From IMG/VR virus record IMGVR_UViG_3300017950_001860, positions 1 through 64,000 of that record: a DNA stretch of 64,000 nucleotides; one strand, written 5' to 3'. Below the pieces are notes generated by a model. That model saw nothing but the letters and a program-made list of their open reading frames with translations. It was not told where the DNA came from and made no database searches. The translations under genes were made by a program, and so were the position numbers. This DNA is from a virus. Numbering within the stretch: position 1 is the stretch's first letter; each line of letters opens with the position of its first letter. This document shows positions 24,160 to 31,786 of the stretch, piece by piece.

Positions 24160-26079
24160 ATGAAAAAAAATGTTTATCTATTTCAACCAGAAATATCTTC
24201 AGGCACACGACCCGAACATTATTTACCGTATAGTGTAGGATGTATTTGGGCGTATTGTAATCAATTTGAAGATATACAGAATAATTACGAGTTAAAAGAT
24301 GTAATATGGAAACGTGAGCGACAAAAAGACGTACTGGATAGAATAGAAGATCCGGTAGTGTGTGCTTTTAGTTGTTATGTATGGAATGAAAATTGGAATC
24401 TTACTTGTGCTAAAAGAATTAAAGAACGCTGGCCCGAATGTATCATTGTATTTGGTGGTCCAAGTGTAAACGAAAATTGGACAAAACACGAATTTATCGA
24501 TGTAGCAATGTTCGGTGAGGGCGAAGAAAAATGGGCAGAGTTGTTACATAAAATTTTAAACAACGAATCTCTAGATAGATATTGGAATAATCCGAGACAA
24601 AAAGAAATTGAAGATTATCCTAGTCCGTATGTTACTGGATTTTTTGATAAAATAATTGCTGACAATCCTGGCGTGTTTTGGTTTATGATGTTAGAAACAA
24701 ATAGAGGATGTCCTTATCATTGTACGTTCTGCGGATGGGGTGCATCTTATTTAAATAAATTAAAAACTTTTGCCTTTGAAAGAGTACAAGCAGATATAGA
24801 ATGGGCAATAACTCATAATATACATTGGATCTTTCCTATTGATGCAAATAGCGGTATATTACGAGAACGTGATGTAGAGATAGCACATCTAATACGTAAA
24901 GCAATATTAGATCCAAGAAGTAACATTCGACGTGTAACATTTAACCATGCAAAAAATCTTAATCCAGCGTGTTTTGAAATGGAAAAAATAATTCAAGAAT
25001 GGACTTATGGTTTAGAAGTTGCTATACAAAGTTTAAACGTTGACACACTAAAGGCTGTTAAAAGATTTAATATGGGTCTAAATAATATCGAAAAAACCTA
25101 TGCTGAATGTAATAAACACGGAATACGTCATTATACCGAACTAGTTCTAGGATTACCCTATGAAACTAAAGATACATATATTAATGGTCTTATGAAACTT
25201 TTAGAGTTAGGACAACATAACAGTGTAAAAACATATCTAGCAACTGTTATACCTAATAGCGAAATGGATGACCCTGCATATCAAGAAAAATACGGAATAA
25301 AGCTTATACATCCTAAAGACCTATATAGACGTCCTGAAGAAAGGATTTGGGACGAAGAAGACGGTAGTGAAGAAGTAATTGCAATGGTTAGTGCTACTAA
25401 TACAGCATCTTCACAAGATCTTGCAGATTGTTTAAGTTTTAGTTGGGTTTTAACTCAATTTCATTATGCAGGATATAGTCAAATAGTTGCACAATATCTT
25501 AACAATATTGCAGGTGTTTCTTATAGAGAATTTTACGATTTTATGTACGAAGAAATAAAATCAGACGAATGGATCGGAGGTTTACAAAAAGATGTGGAAG
25601 AAATAATGCTTGCATATCTAGTAAACGGAGAAATTCCTCCAGAGAGTAAGTGGGGAAATATTGTAGCCCTTACGTTACCAGAAAGTTATGGTACTCAAGA
25701 GTTCTTTGCTCATAAAGATTATGTGATTAATTTAGTAATTAAGATTGCAAATAAATTAATTCAGTTACCTAAGTGTATAGAAGATTTACAATATGCATTT
25801 ATGAAAGACGAAAATAAAGAGTATCCGTACTTTGTAAATAGTACCGTTGATATTGATAGATGGACCGAATATGATTGCGTATACGAAGTTAGAGATAGAT
25901 CAAAAGTAAGCCATCAAACAGATCAAATGTATAAAAAGTTTTTACATAAGACCGATCTATATAATACCACCAATCCCTATAAACACATAAGTACAAGTGA
26001 GATTACTAAAGAACAAGAAAAATCATTACAGCCAGTAAGTTTAGTAGACAGTAAGGTAGAGGAAGGTAGTTTTCATTGA
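24160..26079 (+). CDS. B12-binding-domain-type radical SAM protein
   Basis: 639 residues from the ATG at 24160 (the TTG just before it is not needed). The N-terminal domain resembles a cobalamin-binding Rossmann fold (HYLPYSVGCIWAYC, then CIIVFGGPSVNENW and FGEGEEKWAELL). The cluster motif ETNRGCPYHCTFCGWG is near residue 182. The barrel continues with FPIDANSG and GLEVAIQSLN. A long C-terminal region of about 250 residues is unlike the other radical SAM proteins here. Known relatives include radical methyltransferases and natural-product tailoring enzymes. It is followed by a TTGA overlap with another radical SAM gene. Confidence 0.86.
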   Translation: MKKNVYLFQPEISSGTRPEHYLPYSVGCIWAYCNQFEDIQNNYELKDVIWKRERQKDVLDRIEDPVVCAFSCYVWNENWNLTCAKRIKERWPECIIVFGGPSVNENWTKHEFIDVAMFGEGEEKWAELLHKILNNESLDRYWNNPRQKEIEDYPSPYVTGFFDKIIADNPGVFWFMMLETNRGCPYHCTFCGWGASYLNKLKTFAFERVQADIEWAITHNIHWIFPIDANSGILRERDVEIAHLIRKAILDPRSNIRRVTFNHAKNLNPACFEMEKIIQEWTYGLEVAIQSLNVDTLKAVKRFNMGLNNIEKTYAECNKHGIRHYTELVLGLPYETKDTYINGLMKLLELGQHNSVKTYLATVIPNSEMDDPAYQEKYGIKLIHPKDLYRRPEERIWDEEDGSEEVIAMVSATNTASSQDLADCLSFSWVLTQFHYAGYSQIVAQYLNNIAGVSYREFYDFMYEEIKSDEWIGGLQKDVEEIMLAYLVNGEIPPESKWGNIVALTLPESYGTQEFFAHKDYVINLVIKIANKLIQLPKCIEDLQYAFMKDENKEYPYFVNSTVDIDRWTEYDCVYEVRDRSKVSHQTDQMYKKFLHKTDLYNTTNPYKHISTSEITKEQEKSLQPVSLVDSKVEEGSFH

Positions 26080-27254
26080 CACAATTTACAGAACAAGCCA
26101 TTGATCAAATCTTTAAGTACATTGGTAACAGAAAAATATTAGATCCTACAGTTTCACTTTGTCATCATTGCCATAGTCATATTCCTGCCTATAGGATGGA
26201 AGAAGACGGAATGATTTATCTAGTTAAATATTGTAATGAACATGGGGTTCAAAAATATATAATAGAAACTAGTGCAGAATTTTATTATGGTTTGATGAAA
26301 TCTATGGAAGATCCTAGTTTTAATATGTCTGGAGGTTTATTAATAGAAACAACAGACAGATGTAATTTAGATTGTCCCCATTGCTATCATTTGCCTGATA
26401 ACGATTCAGCAGATGTAAATAGACAAATATTAATAGATACAATTAAAACATTTCCCATAGATAAACCAGGAGACGGTATACATAGAATTATATTAGCAGG
26501 AGCTGAACCTACTTTACGTCCAGACTTTCCACAACTGTGTGCAGAAGTAAGCGAAATACACGAAACTCTGCATCCGGCTGTAATGACCAATGGCATTCGA
26601 TTTAATAATACAAGATGGCTTAAAGAATCAAAAGCAGCAGGATTAGTTTCTGTAAACGTAGGATTAAATCATCCTTCATACCATAATCATAAAGTAATTA
26701 GAAATAAACAAGAAACTGCAATTAACAATATCTTTGAACAAGATTTAGATATGGGGTACATTAGTTATACAATGATAGAAATGAACGAATTACCTGATAT
26801 CCTACAAGAAATTATTAATTCACCGTGGCATCCCCACACTTTCAGAGTGCGCTTAGGAAGCGAAATAGGCAGAAATGCAACACAGAATGTTTATAGACTA
26901 AGCACCTTATATTATGCTGCTAAGGAATGGTGCGAAAAAAACAATAAAAGCTTTATTGATATAAACCCTGCAGATAACAATATCTACCATATGATGGTAG
27001 ACATTGAAGGAAAAATAGTAAGACTAATACAATGGTGTGACGAAACTAATATAGATATGGAAGAATTACGCACAGGGCCTTGGAATTATTTTGTTCCACA
27101 TGATGGTATAACAAATTTCCTACATCAAATAATACGTAGAGATACTGCAACTAACAAAGGTTTAGAACTTCCAGATAAAGTTCCTGCTAGATATAATTAT
27201 AAACCTTACATCGAATACGATAAGTCAAAACCTGATTTACTAAAATTGTATTAA
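26076..27254 (+). CDS. Radical SAM protein with N-terminal zinc-type motif (Tes/MJ0619-like)
   Basis: 392 residues with a TTG start overlapping the previous stop (TTGA). The N-terminus has SLCHHCHSHIPAY then VKYCNEHG, the CxxC...CxxHG metal-binding pattern of the radical SAM group that includes the archaeal tetraether lipid synthase (Tes, MJ0619). The cluster motif TDRCNLDCPHCYHLPDN is near residue 106, followed by ILAGAEPTLRPDF in place of GGEP. Tes joins unactivated lipid carbons, but the wider group is large and mostly uncharacterised, so a lipid substrate is only one option. It is co-transcribed with 24160-26079. Confidence 0.78.
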   Translation: MTQFTEQAIDQIFKYIGNRKILDPTVSLCHHCHSHIPAYRMEEDGMIYLVKYCNEHGVQKYIIETSAEFYYGLMKSMEDPSFNMSGGLLIETTDRCNLDCPHCYHLPDNDSADVNRQILIDTIKTFPIDKPGDGIHRIILAGAEPTLRPDFPQLCAEVSEIHETLHPAVMTNGIRFNNTRWLKESKAAGLVSVNVGLNHPSYHNHKVIRNKQETAINNIFEQDLDMGYISYTMIEMNELPDILQEIINSPWHPHTFRVRLGSEIGRNATQNVYRLSTLYYAAKEWCEKNNKSFIDINPADNNIYHMMVDIEGKIVRLIQWCDETNIDMEELRTGPWNYFVPHDGITNFLHQIIRRDTATNKGLELPDKVPARYNYKPYIEYDKSKPDLLKLY

Positions 27255-27260
27255 CCATAA

Positions 27261-27268
27261 TATAAATA
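27261..27268 (+). promoter_or_regulatory. T4-type late promoter box TATAAATA
   Basis: A perfect TATAAATA lies in the 18-base gap between two plus-strand genes and ends four bases before ATG-ATG at 27273/27276, with no ribosome site between. Confidence 0.58.
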
Positions 27269-27272
27269 TTTT

Positions 27273-28142
27273 ATGATGGAAAAAATAGTCATTTCAGGTT
27301 GCAGCGTAACTGCTGGTATAGAACTTTGGGAAGAAAAAAATATTCCAGAATATTCTAAATTATCAACACCTGAAAATCAAAAAGTAAATTTTTCACACAA
27401 AAAAGGTAGTGTTGTATTTGACAAATTAAATGCATTTAATACTAAAAATATTAAACAGAATGTACCTCGAGAAGAAATTGTTGCGTATAACAAAAAATTT
27501 GCATATCCGTCATTGTTAAGTAAAAACTTACAAGTACCAGTCGATAATATTGCTGAGCAAGGAATTTCTAACAAAGAAATTGCTCTTCGAACATTAAAAT
27601 ATTTTCCTAAAGATTATTACACAAATACTATAGCAATTATACAAATAACAACCCATAATCGAATGTTGTTGACTTATTCTCAAACTGAAGCTGGAAGTGT
27701 TGTTTTACAACCTACTCAACCTATTCATTTTTTATCTAGAACGCAAAATAATATTTTGCAAGAATACTTTTTTGAGTTTTTTAGCGAATCTCTAACTATG
27801 CAAGAAGACTATATGTCTATACTTTACACAATACATAAATTAAATTTAAAAAATATAATTTGTTATGTATTGCCGATTTCATCGTCTAAACTAAATCAAC
27901 CACATGGCGAATATCATTATAAAGTTAACGACAATATTACAATAACACATACAGATAATTCTTTTGATTTAAGTTCAGTAGAAAATATGTTACTTAATGA
28001 TATGAATCATTTTAAATTATCAGAGCAGTCTTTAGAAGAAATTAGTAATTATTGCTATTTGCCTCATTACCATTTTTCACATAATGCTCATAAGTTAATA
28101 AGCGAACACATATCTGAAAGAATAAAATGTTTGCATTTTTAA
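27273..28142 (+). CDS. SGNH/GDSL-hydrolase-like protein
   Basis: 289 residues. KIVISGCSVTAGIELWEE is the block-I-like start (Ser candidate nucleophile). NIAEQGISNKEIALRTL fits the Gly block, IQITTHNRMLL the central strand, and HYHFSHNAHKLISEHI the C-terminal His block, although the usual Asp three residues before the last His is Ser-Asn here. It is related in layout to 13019, 33395 and 40206. It has its own late-type box directly upstream, so it may be expressed separately from the radical SAM pair before it. The substrate is unknown, acylated sugars being typical for the fold. Confidence 0.57.
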   Translation: MMEKIVISGCSVTAGIELWEEKNIPEYSKLSTPENQKVNFSHKKGSVVFDKLNAFNTKNIKQNVPREEIVAYNKKFAYPSLLSKNLQVPVDNIAEQGISNKEIALRTLKYFPKDYYTNTIAIIQITTHNRMLLTYSQTEAGSVVLQPTQPIHFLSRTQNNILQEYFFEFFSESLTMQEDYMSILYTIHKLNLKNIICYVLPISSSKLNQPHGEYHYKVNDNITITHTDNSFDLSSVENMLLNDMNHFKLSEQSLEEISNYCYLPHYHFSHNAHKLISEHISERIKCLHF

Positions 28143-28219
28143 AATCAATATATTTAAGAATTAAATATAGAAAAAAAATTAAATCTCTTAAGAAAAGAAC
28201 AAGATATATTTATAAATAG
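28127..28219 (+). CDS. Candidate small basic peptide (30 aa)
   Basis: A 30-codon frame starts at an ATG inside the end of the SGNH-like gene (16-base overlap) with GAAAG nine bases upstream. Its start reads FAFLKSIYLRIKYRKK and its end LKKRTRYIYK. About 13 of 30 residues are Lys or Arg, with a short hydrophobic N-terminus. It fills most of the 102-base gap before the next gene, and its last bases overlap the TATAAATA box at 28211. Small Lys/Arg-rich proteins are common in phage genomes, but coding is unproven and the AT-rich sequence makes Lys and Ile codons frequent by chance. Confidence 0.4.
   Translation: MFAFLKSIYLRIKYRKKIKSLKKRTRYIYK
28211..28218 (+). promoter_or_regulatory. T4-type late promoter box TATAAATA
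   Basis: A perfect TATAAATA is followed 26 bases later by the TTG start at 28245, which has AAAGGAAAAG upstream. This is a conventional leader with a ribosome site. Confidence 0.58.
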
Positions 28220-28244
28220 ACTTGTTAAATTTAAAGGAAAAGAA

Positions 28245-28916
28245 TTGTTTAACAATATTGCATACTTGCCAATCGACATAGAAGTTGATTTACCTAACGA
28301 ATCTGAAATATTAGAACATTTTCATGCAATAGGAGCTATTTCAGATCACATGCCGTGTGCTAGTGGATTATGGAAAACTTATCCTATATTTGGAAGAATG
28401 CTAAGAGACGAATGGAATGACGTCGATATATATCAATACCATAAAAAACATTCAAGTGTATTAATGGATAGCATTGGACAATACTACGATAGTTTTGATA
28501 CTAAATTTCCGCAAATTGCTTCCGTTATAGATCAATTACCGTATAAACAACTAAGTTTAGTAATGGCATTAGAACAAACAAGTGATGTACCGATTCATAA
28601 AGATAGAGAAGATTTTGAAATAGTCGACGATGATACAAAATTATTAGACCCAAAGCGTTATAATATACTACTTACAAAACACGAATACAAAAGTTTTTTT
28701 CTTTCTGAAAATGATAACGGTGATAAAATTTATCCTAAAATAGATAAAGGTAATCCTGTGTTTTGTTTATCACACGACAAATACTATCACGGTGCTACAA
28801 TGGCTGGGCCAGGAAAGGTCATGGTAGCAATCGGTGGAATAATTGATGTGGAAAAACATAATGCGCTATTAGAACAAAGTTTTAACAAATTTAAAGATCA
28901 ATCTATTACTTTTTGA
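28245..28916 (+). CDS. 2OG-Fe(II) oxygenase-like protein
   Basis: 223 residues starting at TTG 28245 behind AAAGGAAAAG. Iron-ligand candidates are H and D in SDVPIHKDREDFE (about residues 125-127) and the distal His in YYHGATMAGPGKVMVAIGG. RYNILLTKHEYKSFFL is the intervening strand. It resembles phage hydroxylases of the Asp/Asn beta-hydroxylase shape, but the C-terminal Arg is replaced by Lys. Its 3' end overlaps the convergent methyltransferase gene by 19 bases, closing the alternating-strand region. Confidence 0.6.
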   Translation: MFNNIAYLPIDIEVDLPNESEILEHFHAIGAISDHMPCASGLWKTYPIFGRMLRDEWNDVDIYQYHKKHSSVLMDSIGQYYDSFDTKFPQIASVIDQLPYKQLSLVMALEQTSDVPIHKDREDFEIVDDDTKLLDPKRYNILLTKHEYKSFFLSENDNGDKIYPKIDKGNPVFCLSHDKYYHGATMAGPGKVMVAIGGIIDVEKHNALLEQSFNKFKDQSITF

Positions 28917-29500
28917 CCAATAAGCATAAATCTTTTATACTTTTCAGTTTGCAACTCTGCTTTCCATGTAACATAAATTTTACTCATTTCTACGAAGTCT
29001 TCTAAGTCAGTAGCACATCTTATATGCTCATCTAAATCAAAATAGTCGTTACTCTGTAATACTATCATAGCCTGTTCTGGTATGTTACTTAACCAAGTTT
29101 CATACTGCTGTTGATTAATATGTTCACAACTTGTGTTGATTACTAAATGTGCATCGTACTTGTAGTTGCACATGTCAGCGGTTACTGCTTTGAATTTGCC
29201 TTCCATTTCATAACGCTTGTTTACAGTGTTTGCAATTTCTTCGCAAGTAGGATCTATATCAACGCTAATAATACTTTTAATATCCGGACGAGCATTAAAA
29301 AGAATACTTGCCAACACTCCGTTCCACCCTCCGAATATTACTATATCTTTTAAACCTATGTACCAATTGTTTAAATGATCACTAAGCCAAACTTTACTTC
29401 GAACTTGTCCTTTCCAAAAACTTTCGAGTGTGCGATATCTATCTTCGCTATTACGGATTGCATCCATCCAAAACAATACATCTTCTATTTCAACTTTCAT
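28898..29500 (-). CDS. SAM-dependent methyltransferase-like protein
   Basis: 200 residues. IVIFGGWNGVLASILFNA replaces the usual VLDxGxGxG as motif I, IISVDIDPTCEEIANTV is motif II with the Asp pair that holds the ribose, and AHLVINTSCEHINQQQYETW is motif IV. The N-terminus reads EDRYRTLESFWKGQVRSKVW. Similar proteins occur in marine phages near glycan genes. It begins in an ATGA overlap with the radical SAM gene 29497-30495, suggesting the two work in sequence. The acceptor is unknown. Confidence 0.7.
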   Translation of the reverse strand: MKVEIEDVLFWMDAIRNSEDRYRTLESFWKGQVRSKVWLSDHLNNWYIGLKDIVIFGGWNGVLASILFNARPDIKSIISVDIDPTCEEIANTVNKRYEMEGKFKAVTADMCNYKYDAHLVINTSCEHINQQQYETWLSNIPEQAMIVLQSNDYFDLDEHIRCATDLEDFVEMSKIYVTWKAELQTEKYKRFMLIGQKVID

Positions 29501-30495
29501 ATTTTTACCTTAGGAATCTTTGAGTCAGCACTGCTTACACAAGTATCAGTAACACATTTAGATGGTGCCTTAAACAGCGTAAAACCGTCTTGTAGTGTGC
29601 CTAACGGTTCTTCACTACAACTATAACTCCGCTTTACTTCATTACCTCTTATAACGCATCCTTGATATCCTGCATTACAAGTCCATCCTTTAAACTTATT
29701 AAAACCAAAGGCATTGAATCGCTCGGCTTGATCAACATTATATATGTTACCTGCATCATCTTGTAATTCTACTTGGTATAAAGGAATTATTTTTTTATAT
29801 CTATCTGGGATTCTTTGGGGGAATCCTGTTTGCATCTGTCTAAGTTGGCTTGGTGTATATCCATGTACCACGAAGGAGGCAGTGGGGTCGGATTGTGGTT
29901 TGAGAGTGACATTAATACCTCGGGCGGCAAATCGTTCACAGCGTTCGTAAAGTTCCTCAAACCTTTCTGGCACCATGACTTGATTGATTGTAACAAATAC
30001 TTCATTATCAGCTAATAAGAGACACTTATCTCCAAACTCCTGTTCATTAGCAAACTCAGCGTGGTAACTCGCTGTGATGCTTTTTCTTTGCAGTGTGTCT
30101 GTGTTAAGTATCCACTTGTTCCACCATTTCACACCTGGTGATAGATTTGTGGTCATATGAATACTTTGGTATTCGGGTGCTGTATCCCTACAGTAATGAT
30201 CTATGATCTCCCCAAAGTATTTATACGCTGTAGGCTCGCCTCCGCTGAACGAAAAATGAAAATCTGTAAAACCGTTATCTCTTGCCTGTGCCTTGATACT
30301 ATCTAGTGTGTGTAAGTACAATTCTAGATCTTGGTGGTCAGGGGTACTAGATCTAGCGTATGGCCAGCAATAACTGCATGAATAATTACAAAATCTAGCC
30401 AGTATCCAAGAAACTGTGAAAAGATGGCTCTTTAGGAGTGTCTTCTGTCCAAATTGGGTAATTTTATCCCAGGGTATTGTTTGAAAATTGTTCAT
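29497..30495 (-). CDS. Radical SAM protein with C-terminal Cys-rich domain
   Basis: About 332 residues from the ATG at 30495; an ATG at 30513 is equally possible, since neither has a good ribosome site. The cluster motif ARFCNYSCSYCWPYARSS is near residue 35, then FHFSFSGGEPTAYKYF. The C-terminus has FKGWTCNAGYQGCVIRG, SYSCSEEP and KCVTDTCVSSADSKIPKVKI, the same auxiliary layout as 5173-6060 and 6053-6967. It overlaps both the upstream glycosyltransferase-like gene and the downstream methyltransferase gene. This stretch has noticeably more G+C-rich codons than its neighbours. Confidence 0.86.
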   Translation of the reverse strand: MNNFQTIPWDKITQFGQKTLLKSHLFTVSWILARFCNYSCSYCWPYARSSTPDHQDLELYLHTLDSIKAQARDNGFTDFHFSFSGGEPTAYKYFGEIIDHYCRDTAPEYQSIHMTTNLSPGVKWWNKWILNTDTLQRKSITASYHAEFANEQEFGDKCLLLADNEVFVTINQVMVPERFEELYERCERFAARGINVTLKPQSDPTASFVVHGYTPSQLRQMQTGFPQRIPDRYKKIIPLYQVELQDDAGNIYNVDQAERFNAFGFNKFKGWTCNAGYQGCVIRGNEVKRSYSCSEEPLGTLQDGFTLFKAPSKCVTDTCVSSADSKIPKVKI

Positions 30496-31150
30496 ACAAC
30501 CAATCAAAATCATTTATTCTACGCAAATCTTGCGGTGATTGTGCGTGTTTTTCTCCGTATTCTCTGCCTTCTTGGGCGCCGCGTTTTGCTTCATTTCTAT
30601 AAAGTGCATCTGAAATAGGATTTAGCCACGCCGCCAATCGGTCTTCAGTTTCAATATTAAGTTGTCCTTGTATAGACTTACTTGATAATTTTGCACATTC
30701 TCTAAATGCACTTTTCCAAGTGTTAAACGGATCTGTATTAAATGCAGTAATGTTACTTATTTCGTTCATTACTCGAAAATTGTCGCTAATACTTGTAGTC
30801 ATGTCAGGTTTACTTGTATCCATGTTTATTGTCATACGTCTAGGAAAAAGTTTTACTCCGCCGTAGCCGTACTCTAAACCATTTATAGGATTCTTACTGC
30901 GCCAAACGTGTACATGATCTAACTGATGATCTGGAACTTCATAATCAAAATTAAAGGAATCTAAAACCTGTGCATCACCGTCAACAATCCAAAACATTTT
31001 AGTAAAACATTTCTTTGCAGCAGCAATGTGTGCCTGATGTATTCCTTTTACTCCGTCAACAGGCTTAGTCATAGGAAATCGTTCTTTTAGTGCAGCATAA
31101 TTTTCAGCAGCATTAGGTTCTTTATAACTTATAAAAACAATGTCATACAT
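30464..31150 (-). CDS. Glycosyltransferase-like protein (small, paralogue of 44187-45116)
   Basis: 228 residues from the ATG at 31150. YDIVFISYKEPNAAENYAAL at the start, CFTKMFWIVDGDAQV with an acidic DGD metal/sugar-nucleotide site, and INGLEYGYGGVKLFPRR in the middle. All three blocks recur in 44187-45116 (DVIFLSYDEPNAEKNYADL, ITVDADNIV, INGLVYGNGGLKCWP). This is a GT-A-like layout found in phage glycan regions. As in that paralogue, a radical SAM gene follows with an overlap. It overlaps the HAD gene upstream by eight bases. Donor and acceptor are unknown. Confidence 0.66.
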   Translation of the reverse strand: MYDIVFISYKEPNAAENYAALKERFPMTKPVDGVKGIHQAHIAAAKKCFTKMFWIVDGDAQVLDSFNFDYEVPDHQLDHVHVWRSKNPINGLEYGYGGVKLFPRRMTINMDTSKPDMTTSISDNFRVMNEISNITAFNTDPFNTWKSAFRECAKLSSKSIQGQLNIETEDRLAAWLNPISDALYRNEAKRGAQEGREYGEKHAQSPQDLRRINDFDWLYEQFSNNTLG

Positions 31151-31430
31151 CAAATATCCAGTCAGCTTTATCGTCTACCCACACATCATAATGAGGTTTT
31201 TGCATCCACAAATTATGATACTTAACTCCCCAAGAAAACAACTGTTCTTTAGTTAATGCTGTCCAGTCTATACCTGAATTAGCTCCTCGGGCTGTCCAAT
31301 AAACTATTGTATGTCCGTCCATATATAATTCGTTAATCTTAGTTATATGTTCGTAGTTAGGTTTTGAGTTATAGTAATCACTGTCTTTAGTGTAGCATAT
31401 TGTTCCGTCAATGTCAACTACATATTTCAT
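31143..31430 (-). CDS. HAD-superfamily phosphatase, small
   Basis: 95 residues. YVVDIDGTICYTKDSDYY is HAD motif I (DxDGT), IVYWTARGANSG is motif II (T), and KPHYDVWVDDKADWIFDV gives motifs III/IV with the Lys and paired Asp. This matches the short capless phosphatases of capsule and LPS gene clusters, which remove a phosphate from a sugar intermediate. An excellent ribosome site (AAAGGAGA) precedes the ATG, which overlaps the cupin gene's stop (ATGA). It probably acts with the kinase and cytidylyltransferase next to it. Confidence 0.8.
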   Translation of the reverse strand: MKYVVDIDGTICYTKDSDYYNSKPNYEHITKINELYMDGHTIVYWTARGANSGIDWTALTKEQLFSWGVKYHNLWMQKPHYDVWVDDKADWIFDV

Positions 31431-31786
31431 TTTTGACTATCTCCTTTGGCAACTCTGTAATTATCTTCAACACTGTCTGGTGTACTAACCTCTACTAGTG
31501 TACCTGCTTCTAAACAAATTATTTGATGCGGTAGCAATGGAGGATTATGCCACGAATCTCCTACACGTAATTCATGTACCTCTATATCAGCTGTTCTAGT
31601 ATCAATCGTACGGACTTCAAAATGTCCTGATAGTACATGCCAAGTTTCGTCCTTTTCTCGATGAAAATGCATACTAAACTTTGCACCTGTGTTAAAATTT
31701 AATAACTTACCGCAGTATAAGTCGTTAGTAGCAAATATTAATTCACTACCCCAACCCTTTTCTACATGTCCTTTTAGTCTTTGCAT
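31427..31786 (-). CDS. Cupin-fold sugar-phosphate isomerase-like protein
   Basis: 119 residues of a single cupin domain. FSMHFHREKDETWHVLSGHF is cupin motif 1 (HxH...E...H), and GDSWHNPPLLPHQII is motif 2. KGWGSELIFA at the start is typical of the mannose-6-phosphate isomerase C-terminal type found in sugar-nucleotide clusters. Ribosome site TTGGAAGAA precedes the ATG, which overlaps the kinase gene by 13 bases. It may be an isomerase/epimerase of the sugar made by its neighbours, or a small-ligand binding protein. Confidence 0.75.
   Translation of the reverse strand: MQRLKGHVEKGWGSELIFATNDLYCGKLLNFNTGAKFSMHFHREKDETWHVLSGHFEVRTIDTRTADIEVHELRVGDSWHNPPLLPHQIICLEAGTLVEVSTPDSVEDNYRVAKGDSQK

Noticed and set aside
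28143-28210. Inverted repeat ATTTAAGAATTAAAT as a terminator
   Set aside because: The stem is only six A/T pairs, with no G/C and no clear U tract. In sequence this AT-rich it is expected by chance.
1-28916. Fragment of a bacterial natural-product island
   Set aside because: The late-promoter boxes, the extreme gene overlap and the continuous run into virion genes indicate phage DNA. A chimeric assembly cannot be fully excluded without read mapping.
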